Source: Ectopseudomonas mendocina (lineage in GTDB: Bacteria > Pseudomonadota > Gammaproteobacteria > Pseudomonadales > Pseudomonadaceae). Taken from it: DNA of 64,000 nucleotides. This document shows, piece by piece, positions 24,873 to 34,326 of this stretch; position 1 is the first letter of the stretch; the number at the start of each line of letters is the position of its first letter. The DNA is taken from NCBI RefSeq assembly GCF_008041835.1, contig NZ_VRYE01000026.1, positions 1-64,000 on the forward strand, read 5' to 3'. The notes under the pieces are model-generated. The model saw nothing but the letters and a program-made list of their open reading frames with translations, had not been told where the DNA came from and made no database searches. Made by a program: the position numbers and the translations under genes.

Positions 24873-27800
24873 TCAACCTTCAACCAGCGTCCACTGCTTG
24901 CTCAGGCGCTTGTCCGAAACCGCCATCTTCGTGCCCAGTTGCTGGGCGAACAGCGACACGCGGTACTCCTCCAGCATCCAGCGATAGAGCGTGAGCTGCG
25001 CATCGCGCTTGCCTTCCTGGGCATGTTTGGCAGCACGCGCCTTGTACTGCTCCCAGTAGCCGGTGAGCTCGCCCGTCCACACGCGGTCACGCTGCACCTG
25101 CGCGCCGACCTTGTCCAGGCGCTGCTCGATGGCCTTCAGATAACGCGGAATCTCCTTGAGCCACTCACCCGGCGTCTCGCGCACGAATCCGGCGTACACC
25201 AGATTGGCCAGTTGCTGCTTGATATCATTGAGCGCCATGGCCTGGGCCAGGTCGATCTTGCCCTTGAAGCGCTTCTGCAGGCCATGGTTGAGCTTGAGGA
25301 TTTCCAGCACCAGGCGGGCGATACGCTCGGCATGCGCCGTCCAGTCGCCGCGCTTGCGTTCAGCCAGTTGCGCCAGCGCCGCACCATCGCGCGGCAGCGT
25401 CGCTTCGCCTTCGAGGATGCAGGCATCTAGGCTGGCCAGCAGAATGTCCTCGACCAGCGCCTCGACGCGGCCGATATCGCGGTACAGCAGGCCCAGCTCG
25501 GTCAGCCCCGGCAGCTTGCCGCGCAGGAACTTGGCCTGTTCGGCCAGTTGCTGCAAGAGCAGGCGCTGCAGGGCGCGGCGGTGCTGGAAGTCAGCCTCGG
25601 CCTGGGTCGGGAAGCGCCCTTCCTTGACCACACCCGCTTCTTCCACCAGCGCCGGGTAGACGGTCATGGAAAGCCCGGCGATCTTCTGCTGCGCCTTCTC
25701 GGCCACCTCGGCAAAGCCCTTGGCCTCCACCGCCTTCGGCTTGTCGCTCTGCTGCGGGATGGCCAAGGCTGCCTGGCTGGCCTCGGCGAAACGTGCGGTC
25801 AGTTCGGCCAGGTCGCGGCCTTCACCAAGGAACTTGCCGCGCGCGTCGACCACCTCGATATTCATCTTCAGGTGGTTTTCGATGCTTTCAGCCGCTTCCG
25901 CCCACGCCTCGTCGGACACCCGCGCACCGGTCATGCGCAGCAGCTCGGCGCCAAGCGCCTGCGGCAGCGAGCCCTGGCCGAACACCAACTTGTCCAGCGC
26001 GGCACCGACGAAGTCCGGCACCGGCACGAAGTTCTTGCGCAGCGCCTTGGGCAGGCCGCGCACCAGGGCGATGCACTTGGCCTCCAGCAGCCCCGGCACC
26101 AGCCATTCCAGGCGTTCGGGCTGCAGTTGCGGCAACAGCGGCGCCGGCACGCGCAGGGTCACGCCGTCACGCGGGTGATTGGGCTCGAAGTGATAGCTCA
26201 GCGGCAACTGCAGCTCGCCAATGCGCAAGGTGTCCGGGTACTGCGCGGCGGTAACCTCCTTGGCATCGCGGGCCAGGGCGTCTTCCTCGCGCATGATCAG
26301 CAGTTGCGGGTCGGCGGCGCTGCCCTTCTTGTACCAGCTCTCGAAACTCGCGGCCTGGTAGATGTCCTGCGGGATGCGCGCGTCGTAGTAGGCGAACAGG
26401 GTTTCCTCGTCGGCGAGGATGTCGCGGCGGCGCGACTTGGCCTCCAGCTCGTCGAGGCGTTCGAGCAACTGGCGGTTGGCGGTCAGGCAGCGCACGCGGC
26501 TGTTGATCTCGCCACGCACCAGGCCCTCGCGAATGAACATCTCGCGCGCCACCGGCGGGTCGATGGGGCCGTAATGCACCGGGCGGCGACCGACGATGAT
26601 CATGCCGTACAGGGTGACCTGCTCGTACGCCACCACCTGGCCGCGCTTCTTCTCCCAGTGCGGTTCCAGATGGTTCTTCTTCACCAGATGCGCGGCCAGC
26701 GGCTCGATCCAGTCCGGCTCGATCTTCGCCACCATACGGGCGAACAGCTTGGTGGTTTCCACCAGCTCGGCGGCCATGATCCAGTTGGGCTTCTTGCGCC
26801 CGATCACGCTGGACGGGTGAATCCAGAAACGCCGCTGGCGCGCACCGAGGTAGTCGCCCTCCTCGGTTTTCTGGCCGATCTGGCTGAGCAGGCCGGCGAG
26901 AATCGCCTTGTGCACGGCAGCGTAATTCTTCGCCCGCACCGCTGCCTCGCTGGCCTCGGCCTGCTGGCGGGCGATGGCGTTGACGCGGGTGTCCTTGGTC
27001 GGCTGCGGCGTGTTCGCCTTTTGCTCGCTCTGCGCCTCCGAGCGGTTCTGGCTGCCTTTGCCCATCAATTGCAGATCACGGGTGATCAGCACCAGTTGCC
27101 GGTGCGCGTCGCGCCATTCGCGCAGGCGCATGTAGTTGAGGAAATTCTTCTTGCACCAGGTACGCAGCGGGTTGCTGCCCAGCTCCTGGCGCTTCTCCTC
27201 GAAGCCGCGCCACAGGTTGATCAGCGCGGCGAAGTCCGAGTCCACATCCTTCCACTGCGCGTGCGCCTGGTCGGCAGCCTGCTGGCGATCCATCGGGCGC
27301 TCGCGCGGGTCTTGCACCGACAGCGCGGCGGCGACGATGAGGATTTCTTCCAGGCTGCCCTGCTTGGCGCCTTCCAGCACCATGCGCCCCAGGCGCGGGT
27401 CGATGGGCAGGCGCGCCAGTTGCCGGCCGATGGGCGTGAGCTGGCTTTCGCGATTGACCGCCGACAGCTCCTGCAACAGGTTGAAGCCGTCGCTGATGGC
27501 CTTGCCATCTGGCGGCTCGATAAAGGGGAAGTCCTCGATGCTGCCCAGGCGCAGGTGCAGCATCTGCAGAATCACCGCCGCCAGGTTGGTGCGCAGAATC
27601 TCCGGGTCGGTAAATTCCGGGCGCCCGAGAAAATCTTCCTCGCTGTACAAACGAATGCAGATGCCCGGCTCGACCCGCCCGCAACGGCCCTTGCGCTGGT
27701 TGGCGCTGGCCTGCGAAATCGGCTCGATGGGCAGGCGCTGCACCTTGGCGCGGTAGCTGTAGCGGCTGATGCGCGCCGTGCCGCTGTCGATCACGTAGCG

Positions 27801-28904
27801 GATGCCCGGCACGGTCAGCGAGGTTTCGGCGACGTTGGTGGCCAGCACGATCTTGCGCCCGGCCATGGGCGCGAAAATCTTCTGCTGCTCGGCGGGCGTC
27901 AGCCGCGCATACAGCGGCAGCACCTCGGTAAAACGCAGGTTGGCCTTGCGCAGCACCTCGGCCGCCTCGCGAATCTCGCGCTCGCCAGGCAGGAACACCA
28001 GCACATCACCGGGGCGCTTGCCCACGCTGCGCTCGTGCTCGGCGATCTCCTCCAGCGCGGCAAGAATGCCCTGGTCGATGGAGAGGTCATCGAGCAGACG
28101 CTCGCCCTCCTCGTCCACCTCGGCCGCCAGCGGGCGGTACCAGGTTTCCACCGGATAGGTGCGACCGGACACCTCGATGATCGGCGCGTCCGGGAGGCCG
28201 GCCCCATTGAAGTGTTTGCTGAACCGCTCCAGATCGATGGTCGCCGACGTGATGATCAGCTTCAGATCCGGGCGACGCGGCAGCAGGGTCTTCAGGTAGC
28301 CGAGCAGGAAGTCGATGTTGAGGCTGCGCTCGTGCGCCTCGTCGACGATGATGGTGTCGTACTTTTCCAGAAAGCGGTCGTGCTGGGTTTCGGCGAGCAG
28401 GATGCCATCGGTCATCAGCTTGATCAGCGTGCCGTCCTTGCTCTGATCCTCGAAACGCACCTGATAACCGACCAGCTCGCCCAGCGGCGTACCGATCTCC
28501 TCCGCTACTCGAGTCGCCACACTGCGCGCCGCCAGGCGGCGCGGCTGGGTGTGGCCGATCAGCCCATGCACACCCCGGCCAATCTCCAGACAGATCTTCG
28601 GCAACTGGGTGGTCTTGCCCGAACCGGTCTCACCGGCGATCACCACCACCTGGCTCTTCTCCAGCGCGGCCTTGATCTCGTCGCGCTTGGCGGCAATCGG
28701 CAGCGCATCGTCGTAACGCATGGTGGGTATGCTGCTACGCCGCGCCGCCACCTTGTCGCTGGACGCCTGGAAACGCTCCAGCCACTGCGCCAGCTTGGCC
28801 TCGTCAGGGTGCTTCTGCAGCTCATGCAACTGCCGGCGCAAACGATGGCGCTCGGCGATCATGACGTGGTCGAGTTTCTTCTGCAGCGTGGCAAGGTCAG
28901 TCAT
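24873..28904 (-). CDS. hrpA: HrpA, DEAH-box ATP-dependent RNA helicase
   Basis: 1343 aa, the normal size for HrpA. Walker A GETGSGKTTQ (residues 91-100), DEAHERS, SATI and the QRKGRCGRVEPG motif VI are all present, followed by winged-helix and OB domains and the long DUF3418 C-terminal region specific to bacterial HrpA. It unwinds RNA, helps process some fimbrial mRNAs in E. coli and rescues collided ribosomes. The gene is monocistronic. The complementary strand carries a very long antisense open frame, a by-product of GC-rich codon bias. Confidence 0.96.
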   Translation of the reverse strand: MTDLATLQKKLDHVMIAERHRLRRQLHELQKHPDEAKLAQWLERFQASSDKVAARRSSIPTMRYDDALPIAAKRDEIKAALEKSQVVVIAGETGSGKTTQLPKICLEIGRGVHGLIGHTQPRRLAARSVATRVAEEIGTPLGELVGYQVRFEDQSKDGTLIKLMTDGILLAETQHDRFLEKYDTIIVDEAHERSLNIDFLLGYLKTLLPRRPDLKLIITSATIDLERFSKHFNGAGLPDAPIIEVSGRTYPVETWYRPLAAEVDEEGERLLDDLSIDQGILAALEEIAEHERSVGKRPGDVLVFLPGEREIREAAEVLRKANLRFTEVLPLYARLTPAEQQKIFAPMAGRKIVLATNVAETSLTVPGIRYVIDSGTARISRYSYRAKVQRLPIEPISQASANQRKGRCGRVEPGICIRLYSEEDFLGRPEFTDPEILRTNLAAVILQMLHLRLGSIEDFPFIEPPDGKAISDGFNLLQELSAVNRESQLTPIGRQLARLPIDPRLGRMVLEGAKQGSLEEILIVAAALSVQDPRERPMDRQQAADQAHAQWKDVDSDFAALINLWRGFEEKRQELGSNPLRTWCKKNFLNYMRLREWRDAHRQLVLITRDLQLMGKGSQNRSEAQSEQKANTPQPTKDTRVNAIARQQAEASEAAVRAKNYAAVHKAILAGLLSQIGQKTEEGDYLGARQRRFWIHPSSVIGRKKPNWIMAAELVETTKLFARMVAKIEPDWIEPLAAHLVKKNHLEPHWEKKRGQVVAYEQVTLYGMIIVGRRPVHYGPIDPPVAREMFIREGLVRGEINSRVRCLTANRQLLERLDELEAKSRRRDILADEETLFAYYDARIPQDIYQAASFESWYKKGSAADPQLLIMREEDALARDAKEVTAAQYPDTLRIGELQLPLSYHFEPNHPRDGVTLRVPAPLLPQLQPERLEWLVPGLLEAKCIALVRGLPKALRKNFVPVPDFVGAALDKLVFGQGSLPQALGAELLRMTGARVSDEAWAEAAESIENHLKMNIEVVDARGKFLGEGRDLAELTARFAEASQAALAIPQQSDKPKAVEAKGFAEVAEKAQQKIAGLSMTVYPALVEEAGVVKEGRFPTQAEADFQHRRALQRLLLQQLAEQAKFLRGKLPGLTELGLLYRDIGRVEALVEDILLASLDACILEGEATLPRDGAALAQLAERKRGDWTAHAERIARLVLEILKLNHGLQKRFKGKIDLAQAMALNDIKQQLANLVYAGFVRETPGEWLKEIPRYLKAIEQRLDKVGAQVQRDRVWTGELTGYWEQYKARAAKHAQEGKRDAQLTLYRWMLEEYRVSLFAQQLGTKMAVSDKRLSKQWTLVEG

Positions 28905-29326
28905 CTGGATCGAGGCAATCAGGGCAAAGGCGCGATTGTCGCAGATTACGGCTTATGGCGGGCAGGGTGGGCATCGCCGAGAAGGCGCGAGAAGATGCCC
29001 CTAGACGCAAACAGCTCGGAACATCGCCGCAATGGTGGATGAAAAAAGCGCCATCCACCCTACGCTGAAACCACAGCGTAGGGCGGACAACGCGAAGCTT
29101 TTCCGCCATTTGCTCACGTGCGCGTCGCAAACGGATCGCCGCCCATCAACCGCTGCACCCTGAGGGCACGGGCTGGGCACATATCTCGCGCTGGGTCTGA
29201 AAGCGCCGCAGCCCTGGCCAGCAACGCGTCTGTTGTTGCAACTTCTGCATCGGCGGCTCGTCCATCACCAGGCCAGGGTTGTCTAACCGCCAAACCCCAC
29301 TCTCGTCATGCAAGGAGATTCGCCAT
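28905..29326. other. Intergenic region between hrpA and the EamA gene
   Basis: About 420 bp. It holds the hrpA upstream region, a dispersed repeat at 29034-29065 (GGTGGATG, AAAAAAGCG, CCATCCACCCTACG) and a second unit at 29076-29106 (GTAGGGCGGAC...CCGCC). Near 29310 is the AAGGAG ribosome site of the next gene. I see no gene here. Confidence 0.6.
29034..29065. repeat. GGTGGAT dispersed repeat, copy 3
   Basis: GGTGGATGAAAAAAGCGCCA then TCCACCCTACG; one base different from copy 1 at 2307. Finding this repeat both at the edge of the cassette array and in a core intergenic region supports a genome-wide repeat. Confidence 0.75.
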
Positions 29327-30229
29327 ATGCCAGCTGCGCCCCCCAAACCTGCTCTCGCGCTGGGGCTGCTGTTCAGCATTGGTACTCTGATGGGCCTGAC
29401 CAGCAATCTGGTGAAGCTAGCCGGCAATGCCGGCTGGCAGCCGCTGGCCTATCTGTTCTGGAGCCTGCTTGGTGGCGGCTTGCTGCTGTTGCTATTGGCC
29501 TGGCTACGTGGCGAGCGACCCGGCATGAGCCTGCCTCAGCAACGCTATTACCTGGCCTCCGGCTTGCTCAGCATCGCGCTACCGAATGCCCTGCTGTTCA
29601 GCGCCGTTGGACATGTCGGCGCTGGTTTCGCCTCGATGTGTCTGGCCTTCCCGCCGCTGATCACCTACCTGCTGGCACTGGCTCTGCGCATGGAGGGACT
29701 CAGTCGCATCCGCCTGCTGGGTATCTGCATCGGCCTGTCCGGCAGCCTGATACTGGCGTTGGGCAAACTGCATGGCGGCGATAGCCCGATCCTGTGGATA
29801 CTCGCTGCGTTGTGTGTGCCGGTGTTCCTGGCACTGGGCAATATCTACCGCTCGCGCTACTGGCCACATGGCGCCAGCCCGCTGTCGCTGGCGCCAGGCA
29901 TGCTGCTGGGCGGCGCCCTGCTGCTGGTGCCTACCGCCCTGTTCGGCGTCGACTTCGCGCCACATCTGGGCAGTGCCAGGGCCGTTGCTCTGCTGGCCGC
30001 GCAGATGCTGCTGTTCGCAGCGGTGTACGCACTGTTCTTCATCCTGCAGAAACTGGCCGGCACCGTGTTTCTCAGCCAGATCGGTTCGGTGGCTGCGATC
30101 ACCGGCGCGGCCATCGCCATTGGCCTGCTCGGTGAACAGGGCAGCCTGAGCATGCTGCTGGCCGCACTGTGCATCGTCGGCGGGGTGCTGCTGGTGGCGT
30201 GGCGCAGCGCGCAGGAAACCGAGAGCTGA
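29327..30229 (+). CDS. EamA / DMT-family transporter
   Basis: 300 aa from the ATG at 29327, with AAGGAG at correct distance. Ten membrane segments in two EamA halves (FSIGTLMGLTSNLVKLAG at the start; LPVFLALGNIYRSRYWPHG near residue 165). The end of the second repeat, GTVFLSQIGSVAAITGAAIAIGLLGE, is typical. Such carriers export amino acids or other metabolites; the substrate cannot be assigned. Confidence 0.88.
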   Translation: MPAAPPKPALALGLLFSIGTLMGLTSNLVKLAGNAGWQPLAYLFWSLLGGGLLLLLLAWLRGERPGMSLPQQRYYLASGLLSIALPNALLFSAVGHVGAGFASMCLAFPPLITYLLALALRMEGLSRIRLLGICIGLSGSLILALGKLHGGDSPILWILAALCVPVFLALGNIYRSRYWPHGASPLSLAPGMLLGGALLLVPTALFGVDFAPHLGSARAVALLAAQMLLFAAVYALFFILQKLAGTVFLSQIGSVAAITGAAIAIGLLGEQGSLSMLLAALCIVGGVLLVAWRSAQETES

Positions 30230-30298
30230 GTCTGTCTGCCCAGATCCCGGTTAGCTCATAACAGCGCGCAGGCCTGCTACTGCGTCGTTACTCGATTC

Positions 30299-31984
30299 TC
30301 AGACGCGGAACTGGCCGACCAGGCCCTGCAGGCGCCCACCCAGAGCGTCGAGGTCGCGAGCGGCCTGCGCACCCTGCGCCGCGTCGTTGGCGACTTCGTC
30401 CACCGCGACGGCGATCTGATGCACGCTGCGGTTGATCTCTTCGGCCACGGCCGTCTGCTCCTCGGCGGCACTGGCGATCTGCGCGTTCATCGAGTTGATG
30501 GTGCCAATCAACACCGCAATGCTGTCCAGCGCCTCGCCGGCATGGCTGGCCTGCTCACGGGTGCTGTCGCCCATCTGGCTGGCGCGCTGCATCGCCGCCA
30601 CCGCCTCGCCAGTCGCATTCTGCAGACGATCGATCATGCCCTGGATCTCGCCCGTGCTCTGCTGGGTGCGGCTGGCAAGGGCGCGCACTTCATCTGCGAC
30701 CACGGCGAAACCACGCCCCGCCTCGCCCGCGCGCGCCGCCTCGATGGCGGCATTGAGGGCCAGGAGGTTGGTCTGGTCGGCGATCGCGCGGATCACCTCC
30801 AGCACGCTGACGATGCCCTGTACGTCGCGGCGCAGACTGTCCAATGACTCACTGCTGCTGCGCACTTCCCCTACCAGATCATGAATGTGGGCGATGCTGC
30901 CATCGACCACCCGCTTGGCCTCCTGTCCCTGCTGATCCGTCTCGCGCGCAGCCTCGGCGGCACGCTGGGCGCTCTGCGCCACCTCATGGGCCGCAGCGGA
31001 CATCTCGTTGATGGCGGTGGCGACCTGGTCGGTCTCGTGGCGTTGAGCGGCCATGGCCTGTTCGGAGCGCTGGGCCTGGCTGGATACGCCGCCGACCAGA
31101 CCGAACAGCTGGTCGGTGGTCACCGACACCTGCTGCACCAGGGCATGAATCTTGGCGACGAAGGCATTAAAGGAGGTTGCCAGCTCTCCCAGCTCGTCCT
31201 GACTGGTGACTGGCAGGCGCTGGGTCAGATCACCCTCCCCGGCGGCCATGTCATCGAGCTTGCTCTTGATCAGCTGCACCGGCTTGGTGATCGATGCCGC
31301 CAGCGGCAGGGACAACAGGGCCAGCACCAGCAAGAGGCCAATGGCGGAGCCGGTCATGACCATCAACAGGCGGTCGACGCTCTGCTGGAACTGAGCACGC
31401 GCCGCCTGGACGTCGCGCTCCACTCCGTCGAGATTGACCGAGGTGCCAAAAACCATCTTCCACTTGGGCAGGTGGTGCGAATAGCCGACCTTGGGCACAA
31501 GCACCTTGCCGTCGCCGAGAACGAAGCTGTAGTCGACGTAATGGCTACTATCCATGCCGGCTCGCACCAGTTCACGAATGGCGTAGATACCGTTGGGGTC
31601 GCGGTAGCCACTGAAGTCCTCACCGATGCGATCGTTGGTGTTGCCCTGCAAGACGCGGCGGATGTTGCTGTCGTAGCCCCAGAAATAACCATCCGCACCG
31701 TAGGACAGGCGCTTCAGCACCTCGACGGCCTGGGCACGCGCAGCCATGTCGCCATCGGCAGATGCCTGGTACAGCGGGGCAATCGCATTGAGCGCCAGTT
31801 CGACGTATTGCTTGATCTCGGCCTTGCGGTCCGCCACCAGCTTGGCTCGGGTCTGGGCCTCCTGCTGATCGGCCAGATTTCCGAGGACAACGAAGGTGAT
31901 GGAGCTAAGCAACAGGGTCAACAGGCAGATGGGCCCCAAAGCCAGCAACAGCACTTTGGAGCGTAAACGCAGAGAGAGGATCAT
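30299..31984 (-). CDS. Methyl-accepting chemotaxis protein with sCache sensor
   Basis: 561 aa. Membrane segment 1 at about residues 10-34, a periplasmic single-Cache domain ([20 protein letters not shown] and [18 protein letters not shown]), membrane segment 2 at about residues 207-231, HAMP at about 231-285 and an intact signalling tip ([34 protein letters not shown]). It has the classical C-terminal methylation helices and no tethering pentapeptide. sCache_2 sensors often bind small organic acids. The ligand is unknown. The gene is single. Confidence 0.93.
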   Translation of the reverse strand: MILSLRLRSKVLLLALGPICLLTLLLSSITFVVLGNLADQQEAQTRAKLVADRKAEIKQYVELALNAIAPLYQASADGDMAARAQAVEVLKRLSYGADGYFWGYDSNIRRVLQGNTNDRIGEDFSGYRDPNGIYAIRELVRAGMDSSHYVDYSFVLGDGKVLVPKVGYSHHLPKWKMVFGTSVNLDGVERDVQAARAQFQQSVDRLLMVMTGSAIGLLLVLALLSLPLAASITKPVQLIKSKLDDMAAGEGDLTQRLPVTSQDELGELATSFNAFVAKIHALVQQVSVTTDQLFGLVGGVSSQAQRSEQAMAAQRHETDQVATAINEMSAAAHEVAQSAQRAAEAARETDQQGQEAKRVVDGSIAHIHDLVGEVRSSSESLDSLRRDVQGIVSVLEVIRAIADQTNLLALNAAIEAARAGEAGRGFAVVADEVRALASRTQQSTGEIQGMIDRLQNATGEAVAAMQRASQMGDSTREQASHAGEALDSIAVLIGTINSMNAQIASAAEEQTAVAEEINRSVHQIAVAVDEVANDAAQGAQAARDLDALGGRLQGLVGQFRV

Positions 31985-32203
31985 TGGCAGTACACCTTTA
32001 CCGGCGCTTTGATGTTATCGAGCCGTCATATTGCCAATACCGCACCAGCAAAAGAACAGCGAAACGCAAAAACTGGTATGACCAGCGCACCACGAAACAG
32101 AATGAACATCCACAACCAACTGAATAGCTGAAGATGGAAGCCGTTAGCAGCAAATTCACGAGCTACCTGCGGCTTTCCGCCTCACCGCTATTTATCCAGA
32201 CAA

Positions 32204-32226
32204 CAAAAAACCCGCCGCAGCGGGTT
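32204..32226 (-). terminator. Rho-independent terminator of fadD1
   Basis: On the minus strand the stem ACCCGC / GCGGGT with loop TGCG is followed by six T (plus-strand A run at 32205-32210). It lies 22 bp beyond the fadD1 stop. Confidence 0.9.
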
Positions 32227-32247
32227 CTTCGTTTCAGCGGGTATGAA

Positions 32248-33936
32248 TCACTTCTTGCCCAGCTTCTTCAGCTCTTCGTCGCGCAGTTCGCGGCGCAGGA
32301 TCTTGCCGACATTGGTGGTCGGCAGCACGTCGCGGAACTCGACGGCCTTGGGCACCTTGTAGCCGGTGAGGTTGGCGCGCATGTGCTCCATCACCTGCTC
32401 CTTGGTCACGCTCTCGCCCGGCTTGACCACCACGAACACCTTGATCGCCTCGCCGGATTTCTCGTCCGGCACGCCGATGGCGGCGCACTGCAGCACGCCC
32501 GGCAGGGTCGCCAGCACGTCTTCCAGCTCGTTCGGGTAGACGTTGAAGCCGGACACCAGAATCATGTCCTTCTTGCGGTCGACGATGCGCAGGTAGCCGT
32601 CTTCCTGGATCAGACCGATGTCGCCGGTTTTCAACCAGCCTTCGGCATCGAGGATTTCGTCGGTGGCCTCCTGGCGCTGCCAGTAGCCCTTCATCACCTG
32701 CGGGCCCTTCACGCACAGCTCGCCGATCTCGCCGATGGGGAGCTCCTGGCCGTCGTCGTTGACGATCTTGCACAGGGTTGAGGGCACCGGAATGCCGATG
32801 GTGCCGAGCTGGATGGCGCTGAACGGGTTGACCGTGGCCACCGGGCTGGTCTCGGTCATGCCGAAGCCTTCGCAGATGGCGCAGCCAGTGACTTCCTTCC
32901 AGCGCTCGGCGGTGGCCAGTTGCAGGGCCATACCACCCGAGAAGGTCGCTTTCAGGCTGGAGAAGTCCAGCTTGCGGAAATCCTCGTTATTGCACAGGGC
33001 CACGAACAGAGTGTTGAGGCCGACGAAACCGGTGAAGCGGTACTTGGCCAGGTCCTTGACCACTGCCGGCAGGTCGCGCGGGTTGGTCAGCAGGACGTTG
33101 TGGCCACCGATCAGCATCATCGCCATGCAGTGAAAGGTGAAGGCGTAGATGTGGTAAAGCGGCAGCGGCGCGATCAGCACTTCGCAACCTTCATCAAGGT
33201 TGGCGCCCATCAGCTCCTTGACCTGCAGCATGTTGGCCACCAGGTTGCGATGGGTGAGCATGGCGCCCTTGGCCACCCCGGTGGTGCCGCCGGTGTATTG
33301 CAGCACGGCGATGTCGGCGTTGCTCGGGTTGGCTTCGCTGAAGCTCTGACCACGGCCCTTGGCCAGGGCATCGTTGAGTTTGACCGCCTGCGGCAGGTTG
33401 TAGCCCGGCACCATCTTCTTCACGTGCTTGATCACGAAGTTGACCAGCAGACGCTTGAAGGTCGGCAGCATGTCGCCAACTTCGGTGACGATCACCGTCT
33501 TCACGCCGGTCTTGGGTACGACCTGCTCGGCCAGGTGGGCCATGTTGGCCAGGCAGATCAGCGCCTTGGCGCCGGAGTCGTTGAACTGATGCTCCATTTC
33601 CCGCGCGGTGTACAGCGGGTTGGTGTTGACCACCACCAGGCCGGCGCGCATGGCACCGAACACCACGACGGGATATTGCAGGACGTTAGGCAGTTGCACG
33701 GCGATGCGGTCGCCGGGCTTCAGATCGGTGTGCTTCTGCAGGTAGGCGGCGAAGTCACCGGAGAGCTTGTAGATCTCGCCGTAGGTGAGGGTCTTGCCCA
33801 GGTTGCTGAAAGCAGGCTTGTCGGCGAAGCGTTGGCAGGACTCTTTCAATACCGCGAGGATGTTCGGGTACTGGTCGGGATTGATTTCGGCAGCGACCCC
33901 AACGGGATACTTGTCCTTCCAGAAGTTTTCGGTCAT
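32248..33936 (-). CDS. fadD1: FadD1 long-chain acyl-CoA synthetase
   Basis: 562 aa of the adenylate-forming family. The P-loop-like YTGGTTGVAKGAML (about residue 215), the FadD/linker segment EGFGMTETSPV, the hinge WLKTGDIG and C-terminal KDMILVSGFNVYPNE with the catalytic Lys region PKAVEFRD are all visible. It activates fatty acids to acyl-CoA for beta-oxidation. It is downstream of a second FadD on the same strand, separated by 390 bp, in the same order as PA3299-PA3300 of P. aeruginosa, which gives the names. Confidence 0.93.
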   Translation of the reverse strand: MTENFWKDKYPVGVAAEINPDQYPNILAVLKESCQRFADKPAFSNLGKTLTYGEIYKLSGDFAAYLQKHTDLKPGDRIAVQLPNVLQYPVVVFGAMRAGLVVVNTNPLYTAREMEHQFNDSGAKALICLANMAHLAEQVVPKTGVKTVIVTEVGDMLPTFKRLLVNFVIKHVKKMVPGYNLPQAVKLNDALAKGRGQSFSEANPSNADIAVLQYTGGTTGVAKGAMLTHRNLVANMLQVKELMGANLDEGCEVLIAPLPLYHIYAFTFHCMAMMLIGGHNVLLTNPRDLPAVVKDLAKYRFTGFVGLNTLFVALCNNEDFRKLDFSSLKATFSGGMALQLATAERWKEVTGCAICEGFGMTETSPVATVNPFSAIQLGTIGIPVPSTLCKIVNDDGQELPIGEIGELCVKGPQVMKGYWQRQEATDEILDAEGWLKTGDIGLIQEDGYLRIVDRKKDMILVSGFNVYPNELEDVLATLPGVLQCAAIGVPDEKSGEAIKVFVVVKPGESVTKEQVMEHMRANLTGYKVPKAVEFRDVLPTTNVGKILRRELRDEELKKLGKK

Positions 33937-34326
33937 GGAAGCCCACTCCTAAGCAACAGCTGATCTTCACCGCGCAACGGCGGTTGTTTGTTGTGTGTAT
34001 AGCTCGCTTTCCCGCTGGCCCAAGGCCCGGAAGCGCGCCGAGAGTAGCAGCTTTGCCAGAGGCCCACCAGCACCTAAAACCGGCCAAAGAGCCTAAAAAG
34101 TGACCGACACACAAACATTAGTCACATGTGCCATCTACTCGAAAGCACGCACGAAAGGCCTCTAACTCGCACGTTACAGGGCATTGAGCCTAGCGCGAAT
34201 CAATACCGGTGCAGGGCCGGAACGGCCTGAGTGGGCGAAGGTGGTTACGAAATCACAACAATTGGACTGCCATGCAGCAGCAGAGGCGGGAAGGCCCCTG
34301 CCCGGCAACGGGAAGGGGCCCTGGGC
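33937..34326. other. Region between fadD2 and fadD1
   Basis: 390 bp without a gene. It holds the fadD1 ribosome site (minus-strand AGGAGT), presumably a separate fadD1 promoter, an 8-bp palindrome CACATGTG near 34122 and the fadD2 terminator hairpin at 34293-34320. I found no convincing PsrA-type operator. Confidence 0.5.
34293..34320 (-). terminator. GC-rich hairpin after fadD2
   Basis: Outer arms GGCCCCT / AGGGGCC and inner arms CCCG / CGGG about a GCAA loop, 7 bp beyond the fadD2 stop. It is a strong fold with no T-run. Confidence 0.6.

Noticed and set aside
25548..29042. A 1164-codon open frame opposite hrpA
   Set aside because: It is fully antisense to a complete HrpA with all motifs. 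Long antisense frames are expected in GC-rich genes, and its translation (Gln, His, Leu, Arg-rich) shows no domain.
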